Shown here piece by piece: positions 1-11,229 of a DNA stretch of 64,000 nt (within the stretch, counting starts at the first letter, position 1; each line of letters begins with the position of its first letter). The translations under genes and the position numbers were made by a program. This DNA comes from Apostichopus japonicus (lineage: Eukaryota; Echinodermata; Holothuroidea; Aspidochirotida; Stichopodidae): assembly GCF_037975245.1 (NCBI RefSeq), contig NC_092563.1:10319001-10383000 (forward strand). Direction: 5' to 3'. Under the pieces are notes generated by a model. The model had not been told where the DNA came from, made no database searches, and saw only the letters and a program-made list of their open reading frames with translations.

Positions 1-401
1 CACTCTGTACAATTATAACACTTGGGTAATACGCCCTCATTGACAGTTATACAAAGCCAGTTTATACGCATTCACACATGTGGTCGAGTGGTCCGGGGTT
101 CGAATCCTACCATCCGCCTGATGAGTCCCCAAAATGGACGAAACCGGTCGTGAAGTGGATTTTTTCTGGTGTGTTGATCTTTATTAATTTCATATATATC
201 TGCCATACCTCTTGCTTCACATTTATTTCTAATTTACGGCTTGGCTGCATAAAGTGATAATTCTGTGTAAATTGTCAGATTCAAAAGAAGCACCAGGGTG
301 CACTCTGTACAATAATAACACCTGGGTAAAACGCCCTCATTAACAGTTAAACAAAGCCGGTTTATGCCCATTCACACACCAGTGGAATCTCTGTGGTCGG
401 G

Positions 402-402
<1 letters not shown>
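1..402 (+). mobile_element. tRNA-headed tandem repeat carrying a hammerhead ribozyme (SINE or retrozyme-like)
   Basis: Two units in direct orientation are visible. The segment beginning CACTCTGTACAAT at 1 recurs at 301, giving a 300-bp period, and both units run on into CATTCACAC. Unit 1 has a Pol III-like A box (TGGTCGAGTGG, 81-91) and B box (GGTTCGAATCC, 97-107), then a hammerhead core at 118-158. Unit 2 breaks off at TGTGGTCG (about 392-399) against a TA microsatellite. The tRNA head lacks room for an anticodon arm. A related copy lies at about 41,537-41,795. Tandem 170-400 nt units with type I hammerheads are known from metazoan retrozymes; assignment to that class is inference. Confidence 0.7.
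108..158 (+). ncRNA. Hammerhead self-cleaving ribozyme, minimal type I
   Basis: All conserved core parts are present in order. CTGATGA is at 118-124. Helix II is GTCC (125-128) with GGAC (136-139), four Watson-Crick pairs closed by a 7-nt loop. GAAA is at 140-143. A minimal helix III (ACC with GGT) ends in the cleavage triplet GTC (147-149), so the predicted cut is after C149. Helix I pairs CGC just before the core with GTG at 150-152. After a small internal loop it continues with ACC and TGG, as expected for natural hammerheads that use a helix I loop for tertiary contact. Helix III has no loop, a form seen in minimal hammerheads that may act as dimers. Activity is not tested. Confidence 0.85.

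Positions 403-477
<75 letters not shown>
403..477. repeat. (TA)n microsatellite
   Basis: About 37 uninterrupted TA units that truncate the second unit of the ribozyme-bearing repeat. Reading frames through it give only alternating Ile-Tyr and are not coding. Confidence 0.97.
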
Positions 478-479
<2 letters not shown>

Positions 480-1156
480 ACCAGCTGTTCTTCCTTACAA
501 GTTCACCCCAGTCATTTTGATTATAGATGTTCACACTCAGATCAGACTCCAGACGGGACAGCCATTGGCCCACACAAATGCAGCTGCTAGCACTTGTTTG
601 TCATTTTCTTAATTCAAAACGTGATTTGAGGATCTACTTTCAATCTTGACAACGCTGAAAGCTGTTTAATATGAAATTTAACTGGGTAGCATAATCCATA
701 ATCTCGCAACCATATGAGTTCAATTACGTGTGTGTCGACAAAGACTCCGTGGAATGTAACGATATTCAAAAGAATTTCTATTTTTGATCCACTTGCATTG
801 CCACAATAACTTCAAAGTTGTTTATCTTATCCGGTCATGTACAGTAGTGTGAACTATATATTGCTTTTCATAGACAATTTGTGCAAACATGTAACATTCC
901 GTCTAAAACTGAACTAACATCTTTTGATTGTGGGTAGGGTGGACCATTTTGGGGTGGGGCACAAAAATATTGCGTGTACTACGTTTAACAAAAATCATAT
1001 GATGGTCTAATTGTTTAAAGTCATAGCAACATATGGGCTTATAATTCGGTGAGTGACTGACCACGGGTTATGAAAGCTCTATGAGTGTTGACGTCATTGG
1101 TCAAAGGGCATTTTTATTCAAACCTTTGAGTGTGTGTTGTTATGTATTCATGATTG
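478..1156. other. AT-rich spacer, nothing recognised
   Basis: No long open frame, RNA fold or repeat was recognised in this stretch. Confidence 0.5.
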
Positions 1157-1730
1157 ATGATGTAGCACTTAGCTTTAAGACTAAATATGTGCTGGTTACG
1201 CAACCACGAGATACATTAGATCAAGGGAAGCGGGATTCAAATCTGTGATGAGTCGCCTGCCTTTGAGAAGATATTATGACACGGTATATTAAAATGAGGA
1301 CAAACACAATATTCTATCGTAATCCGCAAGGTAAATATGATCTATTCACCGTACGATAAAAGAGAAATTACGATATGCAAAATAAAAATATATAAAATAC
1401 AAGTAAGTTAAAACACAATTAAAACATGATATTCATCATGGCCTAACACTCTAATGGCCTACTAAACTAATAACTCGGGAGTCGCTCATCTCGTCTAATA
1501 TGTATTACTGCATAATGGTTGGCCCCTCAATCTCGTCTAGTATAATATAGTGCAATGGTTGGTCCCTCAGTCCACGAATAACGTCTATTAGTGGGGGTGC
1601 ATCATGCGTCCTTGGTTACCCGGACCAGGAGTGGGGTTCCGGCGTCTAAAATAGTCGTCTACAAGGACATCTATAATTACGGTCTCTCGAATAGGTGAAA
1701 CTACATCAAAGTTCTACATGTATAAAAGCT

Positions 1731-1820
1731 GTGTAGAAATTAATGAAATTAATTTCTAATGAAACTGGAACAGTTTGGCACAGCCAGGTGCATGGCAGCT
1801 TGGAGTGTCTTGGTGAATGG
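1731..1820 (+). repeat. 90-bp direct repeat, copy 1
   Basis: Nearly identical to 3433-3522 (one C/T difference seen). Both lie inside the LTR-like element. Confidence 0.9.
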
Positions 1821-3432
1821 TCACCATGCATTGCCAACACAATAAAAATAAACTAAACAAAGGGCAAGGGGATTAACGGTCTCCCACAGTAAACAAACAA
1901 TTACTAAGCAATTAAAATAAGCATGAAAATATGCGATAATATACAACAAAGATAACCAGTAAGGGTGACACAACAATAATGAAATAGTATAAGCAAATGT
2001 CAACCTGATCACCTAATAAAGAGTGAAATATATGATGCACTCATCATGCCTGGTCGGCATGACAACAAGTAAACTGTAAAGTATTAAAATAAAGTGAACC
2101 TTCCGAGACCTAGACACTAATACACAACTGGTTGCTAAGCATACAACTACTTGCCTATGTTACTCATACAGCAATAACACAGTGCTCCATAAATAAGTGA
2201 AACTGTCTATCCCTATATGGCATAGCAGTAAAAACTAGGAATGTCGTAGGTTAACAAATATATATAACTAGAAGCTGGTTGCTCTAATTCCACTACGAAC
2301 AATATCCAAGTAGAGGCGAGTGATTAACTCTAAAATCATTACAACCTCTATGACTTACGTGAAGTCTGCAAGTATAAATAATGTACTACTGGGGAAATCC
2401 CTCAGCTAGTAATAATAGCAACAACAGTAGCATACTAACTATGTACTTCAACCCATGCACCTCTTACTAACTTAGACCACAGGTTGCCATGGCAACTGAC
2501 ACCTTTGTTAGGCTACAGGTACCTAAGCGTCCCCTGGGACTAAGAGCAGGCTATAAAACGGAGACTATGTCACCTAGCTTATCTGCTGTAAATATCTGGT
2601 CAGATGGAGTCTGTACCAGTGAAGGGTGACTCACAGGGCTAAATACATGCTAATACTCTAATATTCTAATAAACAACAACAAAACTACAATAGTGTCTCG
2701 GTTCACAAAATAGTCAATATGCCTACTAACATATTGATACAACGATTGATTCAATATAACGGTTAACAGAAGTTCAACTATTCCTATCACCATGGCAACT
2801 AGTAAAAGTGTAGCATTGCATCATGGGATCTAAACATAGCTCAAATAGCGGAAACCAAGTACAACTAAATAAGAACATGAGTACATTACAGTAACGGGTA
2901 ATGCTAGACGTATCGCAAGAGTACATAATAACTAAATAAATATCCAAATGTGGGTTCTCGCTAGACCAAATAACCTAAGTACTTTCAATACTCTTACATT
3001 AACTAAATGTAGGTTAGATCATAACAATACACAAGATGGCAAAGGTTGAGGGCATTATAAGTGCCATAATCAACCTTATAAACATACTATAAAGCAACGG
3101 ATAACAATAATAATGATCTTACCTGTAGGCTCTCTATAGCCATTACAGGTACAAAACGTTTAATTAATAACTTAAGTCTGTGTGCATGTAGCCATCACAG
3201 GAACAACATAATAATTACAGTCTGTGTGCATGTAGCCATCACAGGATAAATGTAGTAAATGGTAAATGCAACACAATTGCACTTAATGAGGGCTGCTAAA
3301 TATTCTGTGTGCACATTGCCAGCACAGAACTAACATGAATACATTTGCAAGTAAAATACACTATGTATGCACAATGAAAATGAACAAGCTACTGAGAGGT
3401 CTGGGGCAAAGTCAAAAGATGAACTCTTACCT

Positions 3433-3522
3433 GTGTAGAAATTAATGAAATTAATTTCTAATGAAACTGGAACAGTTTGGTACAGCCAGGTGCATGGCAG
3501 CTTGGAGTGTCTTGGTGAATGG
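3433..3522 (+). repeat. 90-bp direct repeat, copy 2
   Basis: Partner of 1731-1820, 1.7 kb away within the same element. The following bases differ (TAGAGTTGC here, TCACCATGC in copy 1). Confidence 0.9.
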
Positions 3523-4388
3523 TAGAGTTGCTTGCAAACTTAGCTGTTTTAAGCCATTTTTTGAACAAAGGGAAGGTTGTTATCCCACCCTACCAGACAA
3601 GATTTTACTTAGACTGGCTACCAATACTCCAGGAAGTAGACAAACTGTCTTCCCACATCCTTAACTTACTCCACCAGAGATTCCAGAGAGTGTGAACATA
3701 CTTACTACACTTAAGGGAGAAATAAGGCAAGGCCTGGTCTTTTAATGTAGGGAATGACAGATAAGTGGTCACTAGCCTTAGCGTAACCTCGGAGTAACCT
3801 TAATGTGGAACCAGACCACACAGAGACTTAATGGTCCTTCTAGCAGGTGTGAGTGTTACCAGAAAATACCACAATTAGTTAAAAGGAAAATGGAAAAAAT
3901 AAAAGTGAAGGGGAAGGGTATATTAAAAAGGGGGACAAAACTATAGACACTACTATTGGGAAATATTAGGGGTGCTACAATGACGTCATAAGATCGAAGG
4001 TAAGAGTACAATGATATAAAAACAGAAGATTTTTTTTTTTATTTTTTTTTATTTGAACCCTAATACGAGGCATATCCAATTGACAATAGGACCAAAATCC
4101 TCATGGTTGGAATTCAAATATGAAAGTTACACTATATCACAATAAACAACGTACAACGTCCTTTCACGTTGTACTTTTTTGTGATGAAACAAATAAATAA
4201 ACAAACAAACGTCAAAAGTCCAACACTAGTCCCGAGGCAAACTTTTTTCAATACATTTTGCGTGAACTTAGTCGTTGGACTTGCAAAGACGTTTGTATCG
4301 TATTACCTAACATAAGACTTAAAAGATTAAGAATTAATCTAAGTCAAGTAATACTTTGCTACATTGGAGCGAAAATGTCGACAAGTCC

Positions 4389-4695
4389 CAGGCGCGTAGC
4401 AAGGAATTGCAGGGAGGGGCGAACCTGTAGGTAAATTATCAGAGCCGTAGATTCGGCATGGAAACTATCTAAGCGTAGCGCCACCATCAGTTGGCGCGAA
4501 GCGTACAGACAAGAAAAATTTGGGCGAAAATGCCTCCCAGATCGCTGGAAATGGCACTTCCCAGGCCGTGTAAATTGCATCTAAGCATTTTCTATTGAAA
4601 TTACTAGCAATATCACAAACACGTACAAAAAATATGCTCAAGGGAGGGGCGGTTGCCCCCTTCGCTCCCTTCCTCTCCCCTTGGCTACGCGCCTG
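4389..4695. mobile_element. hAT-like MITE (CAGGCGCGTAGC family) with 8-bp TSD
   Basis: The element starts CAGGCGCGTAGC and ends GCTACGCGCCTG, a perfect terminal inverted repeat. It is flanked by perfect 8-bp duplications ACAAGTCC (4381-4388 and 4696-4703). The interior carries the phrase CTAAGCGTAGCGCCACC shared with the copy at 38,230-38,521. No transposase is present. An 8-bp duplication is characteristic of hAT transposition. Confidence 0.9.
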
Positions 4696-5115
4696 ACAAG
4701 TCCTTTCAAACCGTCAGCAGTGATGCTCGTCGTATTAATGTACCACAATACCACAATTGAGACCATGCGTGTCAGACCGTAACTACAATGGAAATATAAA
4801 TAGTCGATAACTGACACGTAAAGGTGTCAGAGTTCTACAGACTAACAAAGTTAGAGTTAGTAATCTGGTTCTAAACTTTTCCAATTCGCCGAAACGTCTA
4901 AATACTAAGCTATTGCTACTTCTAATGTATAGGCCTAGCCTTACGCATACTGCACTATAAGCCCCATATATATGGTCTAACCTAGAAAGTACTTTCTGGT
5001 ATGGAGTAGACTTAGCTCATTGAGTTAGATTTGACTCGACATAGTTAAAATGATTTGCTGTTGGTTTAAGTTGATTGCTGAACAAAATTGCTGAAGTTTT
5101 CTGAATTTAACTGTG

Positions 5116-5600
5116 AAAGCCACATCCTCGTAGCATTTTGTATTTCAAAGACATCAATTTTTTAAATTTAGTGATATTTTGTAAATGCATCTGGCAACAG
5201 CAGAATGGATGATGTCATCGGGGCGCTTCCCAGCTACAAATGTCTTTGTTTTTCTTTATTAATTAACAATATTTTATTCACAAACAAAAAGAATTTTCTC
5301 TAAAAACTACATATAGATGACATTCTAAGTGCAAAGAAAAGATTACAATAGCCTAAGTAAAGCTTCCAAAAGGCATTTGCACAGATGACATCACTGACCC
5401 TCTACTGTGATCCAACTTCCTGGAGTAGTTGAGGGTTTAGCCCTTCACAAAGGTCACATTCAATTAAACATATCTCAAGTGAGGGGCATGATATTGAGAT
5501 TGGGTTTTCAACTAGCACTGTGGAATATTTTTTTCTTTTCAATACAAGTTTCACATTGCTTGACACCAGAATACCCCAGTAAACTTAAGCAGGAATTTAT
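5116..5600 (+). repeat. Dispersed repeat, related to 50,236-50,612
   Basis: Shares CACATCCTCGTAGCATTTT and, further on, several phrases of a diverged copy near 50.3-50.6 kb in the same order. Family unknown. An 80-codon open frame inside (5407-5649) has no recognisable product. Confidence 0.5.
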
Positions 5601-5649
5601 CAAAACAGCACTTAAACTTTATACAGCAATGATTCGTAACCTACATTAA

Positions 5650-8600
5650 GTTTGTTCCGGTTTAATGGACTACTATCGTACTTTTGTTCTGTGTATCAAT
5701 CTCACACTTCTAATCAGAGGTGGTCGAATATTCATATTTTTGTTCACACCGCACATCCAAACTGCAGTGATACTTCTCACTATGGAGTCCGTGCATGGGG
5801 ATAGTGTGAGATATGTGTTACAAATTGTATGATGTTATCATTGTAACGATCTGGCTCCTAGCTCCGCACTCTATTATGTGGTATGCTTTTAATAATGTCG
5901 GACATGTTCATATCGCTTGCGACACGTTAATACATTTATGGACTTTTATGAAACAAATGACGTCTAAGCGCGCATATATTCAAAGCCAGCGCGCATTTAT
6001 CATCAAAATTGCGCAACAATTTGTTCAAATTTAGTGCTTTGCTATGCTAGTAATTTTTTAATCTTGTGTATCTCAAAATGAAATTATTACTCACCATAGT
6101 AATATCATATTATAAAATGCTACTATAGTAGATGTTCCCACACTAAAACACTTGACATCTCATTTCAGGGTTTAAAATTAATGAAACGTTGACTCTCCGT
6201 AAACTTAAACCACTTTAAACTAAGTGTTGTTTCATAAAACACTATATGACTAGATAGGTGACCAGTAATCAAAACTTCAAGGTGACGTTTAAAAATATCT
6301 CTCTGCTGTTTATTATTTACACCTAGGCTTGTATTCCCTTTTAAGAAGCAGTCGTTAATAGCTAATACAAACAGTAGTGTGGGTCATATGTACGAGTGTT
6401 CAGTTATTAGTTTGTCAATATCAAACAGTGGCTTTGTACACGTCACTGAGTAGAGTGAGTCTACTGGATGTGGTAACAATCGGCATGGTGTACATACGGT
6501 GTACATGTGGTGTACATATGATAAGTACTATCTTAAGGTTTCTTAACTATGGTAAAGGCATAAAAGGTACACTGTGGTGTTTTACAGTGACGCATAGCAA
6601 ATCGCCAGATGACATTTTCTCGTACAGAACAATTTCAGATGGTACCTTTGTATCTCTTTTCATTGAATATCATGGACGGTCCCCAGGCTAAAGCTAATAC
6701 TTGTGCGACCTCTACATGAAGTGAATTGAACTTGCCAGACTGTACAATCGTCATAAAGAGATACGCAGTGGGTAAAAATTAACAGCAAGGTTGCTCAGCT
6801 GTCGACATTTTGTTATAGTTGTGGGAGTAAACGACGCAGTGGTATTGCCAAACTACCGTGTCCCTGAAAGGACATTTCGATGTTTCGACTTTGTCGTTTC
6901 TATTTAGTTAAAGTTCAGTTTTGTTTGATTTCATTTGCTACTTAAGGTCAGGGTCAAATCAATAAGACTACCGTCAGCCAGGTTCGGCCCTGACGCCTAA
7001 CGTTAACAAGGCTTTACCAAGGTGGTGGAACCAGAAACGTTCCCTTTTCTCCACAACCAGCTAGGGTAAACAAAGTCGTACAGAAGTTATGTGACTTGTT
7101 TTTTGCCAAATGGAAAATCCTCGAGTCATGGGTTGCTGAGCAACATGACAGTTGGATTGGCCAAGAGATCAAACCAAATATTGACAATGGTAAACCATTT
7201 AATATAAAGGAATATTAGAAAGTTAGGGTTTGAGTGTGATACGTCTCTATTTAACCACCAATCCTAAATATGATGTGAGTATATTTTAGAGTCTTTAAAG
7301 AGCATTTTTGTTTTTTCGGAATACTGTGGTTGTTAAAACAAACTAGTTTGTCTTTAATACTTTCCATTCAAGTTCAACTGATTATTTACCAAATTTCTAG
7401 AAGACAAATTTAAGTACAACAATTTGTCAACATCGTATAAATGTTAATGTAAGTTGAATTTGTCACATAGAAAAGTAGTTATAACTAACAGTTAATACAT
7501 CCAAAAACAAAGAACTGGTAAGAAGAAACTAAATTAGGGAAAGAAAAATGATCTATTTGCGTAAAACTGATATTCTGAGGAATGTTATTGCAGAAGCTGG
7601 ATATTGTTATTTCTTCCTTCTTCATTAGTTTGCCTCAAATGCGAAATGTACCTTTAAATTTCTGAAACTGAATTGTATTGATAGCAGCATCTTAGAATTT
7701 TGAAAAAACAACAAATTGAAATCACTTTGAGAGATTAATACTGTTACTCTATATAGAACATTTGAAAAAGTGAAAAATGTGACAGCTGCTGATGTCAAAT
7801 GTTTTTCCTAATATTTTCTTTCAAGTCATGTATGAAACTCTATCAATTAGAATATTTAAAATGATGCCTTTATCAAATAATGCAGTACAAAACATCAAGA
7901 GGTGGGAGAACATGTTGTCATCCTGTCATTTGCAGAAGTTTTATTACAGCATCTGCAGATTTTGAGTAATGCTGGTGTCATAGTGTTTACTGGTGTTGTG
8001 CTCTTGCCAAGACATCCACTCAGTATGCCCAGTTTATAATCTTGGTTAAAGCTAGATATTTTATTGGAATACTGTAAGCCCAATAAAAATAAATCAAATA
8101 AATTGAAGTAGTCTTGAAGGAGATATTGCCAATAAATATTTTATATGCAAGTTGGCAAAGTACACAGGGGGAATTGATGCAATAAGTTTACTTATAAGGC
8201 TAGTCAATGTTTAACAGTAATTTAGGTAGCGTAATAAAAGAATAAACAGACAAGAATAAATTTCCAACAGAGACTATATTTTAAGTTCTCCAAAACTAAT
8301 AATGTACACAAATAATATAAACACTGATACTACTCAGGGAGATACAAAATGTTTTACTTTACTATTTATTATCACTGCCCATATAGGTGGTATAGGGATA
8401 GGGGATAGGAAAGCCTCGGTATATCTCCCAGATACCAAGTCTAAAATTAAACTGCCCTGCTTCAATAAAGAAAATCTCAGTCAGGGATACAAATGGGGCT
8501 CAAACTGAATATGAACAAAGACCATCTCTGACTTTTGATTACACAACAGTCAGTGAGGACCCAGGGAAGCAATAAAACACAAGAAGTGAATTAAGTCAAA

Positions 8601-8880
8601 TAAAAGCATCTCTGATCAGGAATAACCATGAACTTGTAGGGATTAACTAGCTGCGCAATTATTAACCTATCAGGGAAGAGAGGCTCCTGTTGACATTAAA
8701 TAGATACTAAACAAATTAAACTTATCTTACAAATGTATACCTGTGATAAAATAATATCACAAGAGTTCAGAAAGCAACAGAGAAGTTGATCTTCTCCATG
8801 CCCCACTGGTTCCATCTGATGTTTTTACCATTTTGACAGTCATTTACTGAGAATGATACTATCAAAATCATTGTTGTTCA
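5650..8880. other. Spacer, no gene recognised
   Basis: AT-rich. Open frames are short (the longest about 104 codons, 6377-6691) and show no family motif. No coherent splice pattern was seen. Confidence 0.5.
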
Positions 8881-10400
8881 TATATTTCAGCGACAGTGAC
8901 GGTGACCGTACAAGTTGTGAAATCGTATCTCTAGGACCTCATTCTACAGGAACAAACTCTGGTATGTCATTGAAGAATTGGTATGCCATGTGATTTTTCA
9001 ACTCCATCGGTCAGCCAAAGTTCCCATTCATTTCCAGACTGTCTACTAGAACTGGATCCCAGCTGTACATCTTTCTTAGCAATAGGATCTGAAGTAGAGG
9101 TTAACATTAGTACAGCTGCTGACATCCTCATTCACCAGATCTTCTGGAGTATCTACATGCAAATGAGTTCCCCGCAGACATCAAACCACCTAAACTTAGT
9201 GGAAGTCATATGTCAAAGTATAGGTTGCATACAGTGAACCCTATTAATAATTATCATTGGCTTGAACATTTAATTATGAAAGTTGCAAAACCATAGCAGT
9301 TAAATTATTGGTCTCTCTTTAACATATCTACATTTATAGGTTACCTTTATGTTTTAAAGCACCACTAAGCTAAACATTAGAACTGAGGTTTTCATTTTTA
9401 GGACACAGTTATATATAGGCAAACTTGGTTACCTGGTAGTTGTTACTCTACTCAATTTTTACTGCAATGAACCTCATCCTTTAAACACTGCACTACATAC
9501 TACTTCATTGAACCTGCCGCAATTTAATGCAACTGCATAGTAGCGGGCCAACTAAGCTTGCTGCTTAGTTGACTGGATAGCTTGTCCTTATCAACATATT
9601 AAATCCTCTTGTGGCCAACCCTTTAGCAGAATGATAATTGATAATCATGTAATTAACATATGCAGAGCTATGCAACAGAAACATCTCAGCACTAACTAGA
9701 ATTGATAGCTATAAAAAAAACTGTACCATCTGGTTGACAGATTAAATATTATCCTACTACAATGTTTGCCATGTACTACAATGCAATGTACATTTGAACT
9801 TCATTTGGTGAGGCGTTTTTATCCTTTGAAAATTTGACAGTATATTTGTATCGATAATATCTGGTCATATCCGTCGGATATATTTAGACAAAATATTCCA
9901 TATTGATTAATGTCCAATCAATGTATAATGATTGGCTGGAAATTGCCAAATAAAACTTATTTAAAAGTGTATATTGATATTCAGTTTGATATTTATGCTC
10001 ATATTTTTCTTTGGCTTTAAATAAAATGTCTCGGCTTTAATATGTCAAGGCCAGTCATCTTTTAGCTGGCTTAATATGGCCTTGAAATTTCTGGACAAAA
10101 CTATGTGGCTTGATATGGTCAGATCATTATCTATCTAGTTGACTTTAATCAACATGAAATATGCCTATGTACTATTTTAATATTTTTCATGAGAACCTAT
10201 GACTGGTGATATTTTGTTTAAGTGGCAGGTATATAACCATAAACAGAGCTAACATCTACCGGCAGATGCTGCATACATTCACAGATCAAGATATCATCTC
10301 TGGCGAAGAGAAAATGTCTTTCTTAAAAGAGAAAGGATTTGACACAGGAAGAGTCTCCAGGGATATTTATGATGCATCCTGAGCAGAAATTGTGTGCCTA

Positions 10401-11224
10401 GCAGCTTCAGGAGAAAATGAAAGGGTTCCCTGTATCAGATGCGATATGGGTTTGACGACTGGACATCGGTGGAAAGGACTCTGCTAAAAGGATCTAAGGG
10501 ACATCGGATTTACCCCATTAATTTATGCAAAGCATTTACTTTTGCCATACTTTTTGAGTTGAGAGCATTAACCTTGATGGTCGCCAAGCTAGTTTAAGAA
10601 GTACATCTCCACACACGAAGTCAAAACTCTCAGTAGAGCATTCTCTGCTTTTGATCAGATGAACACTGATCAGAGGGATGATCTTTTGGACATGTTACAA
10701 CGCTTTGAAATGAGGTATATACCTAGCACAGGTTCACGTCTTAACGAAATTGTAAATGGCATTAGCCACAAAGAGCTTATTCAAAAGCCCAAATATATCC
10801 TGGACTGTCCAGCATACACATGCAAAAAGCTAATTAAGACATATGATTTCCAAAGTTGCAAGATCATTGAAAAGTGTTTTGATAACCTCAAACCATTTGC
10901 CAAGAAAATTGCCAAATTGTTGCAATGCAGTCCAAAAAGATGCACCACAAATGGCAGCTTTCAGATACTTAAAACAATACTAGAACAGTATGGACCATCA
11001 AAAACTGTGTCTTTTTGCTGTTCTGTACTGGGTCCGACTGTCTATGTCTTCAGACTATTAATATCACCTTTATTTAACTTTCTGGAGCATCTTGACGTCC
11101 CATCGCAAGAACATGTGGTCCAACATTGGACTTGTCCACTACATATTCCAACTATTCTGAATTCAGATCAGAGTTCAATAACATTCTATCATGTGAAGCA
11201 GGCTGTACAATGCAATTCTGCTAG
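10401..11224 (+). pseudogene. HECT-domain (G2E3-like) pseudogene fragment
   Basis: Conceptual pieces resemble the C-terminal HECT-like domain of the expanded G2E3-type E3 ubiquitin ligase family of invertebrates and fish. In order they are: GENERVPCIR; after a frameshift near 10,447, GFDDWTSVERTLLKG and INLCKAFTFAILF; after a second shift and an in-frame TAG near 10,590, a 206-codon open frame from 10,659 containing SHKELIQKPKYILDC and FDNLKPFAKK; and a QHWTC segment holding the likely catalytic-type Cys (codon at 11,133-11,135). A third shift near 11,155 restores the expected tail EFNNILS before a stop at 11,222-11,224. Active family members would transfer ubiquitin from this Cys. The breaks make this a decayed copy, unless unseen introns explain some of them. 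Upstream, 8,891-8,961 follows a good acceptor and may be an acidic linker exon of the same gene (weak). Confidence 0.6.
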
Positions 11225-11229
11225 TCCAC

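Larger units (their letters stand above)
1161..3979. mobile_element. LTR-like element with TGTAGCAC...GTGCTACA ends and a 4-bp target duplication
   Basis: The ends form an 8-bp inverted repeat, TGTAGCAC and GTGCTACA, in the TG...CA form typical of LTRs. ATGA flanks both sides (1157-1160 and 3980-3983). The first ~900 bp are collinear with the copy at 26,827-28,024. Inside, a 90-bp segment (1731-1820) recurs at 3433-3522 with one visible mismatch, and there is a short tandem duplication near 3178-3245. No gag or pol frame is present. It may be an unusually long solo LTR or a non-autonomous element; a DNA transposon is not excluded. Confidence 0.55.

Noticed and set aside
340-590. Ile-Tyr repeat proteins across (TA)n runs here and at 25.5 and 43.2 kb
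   Set aside because: Microsatellite translations.
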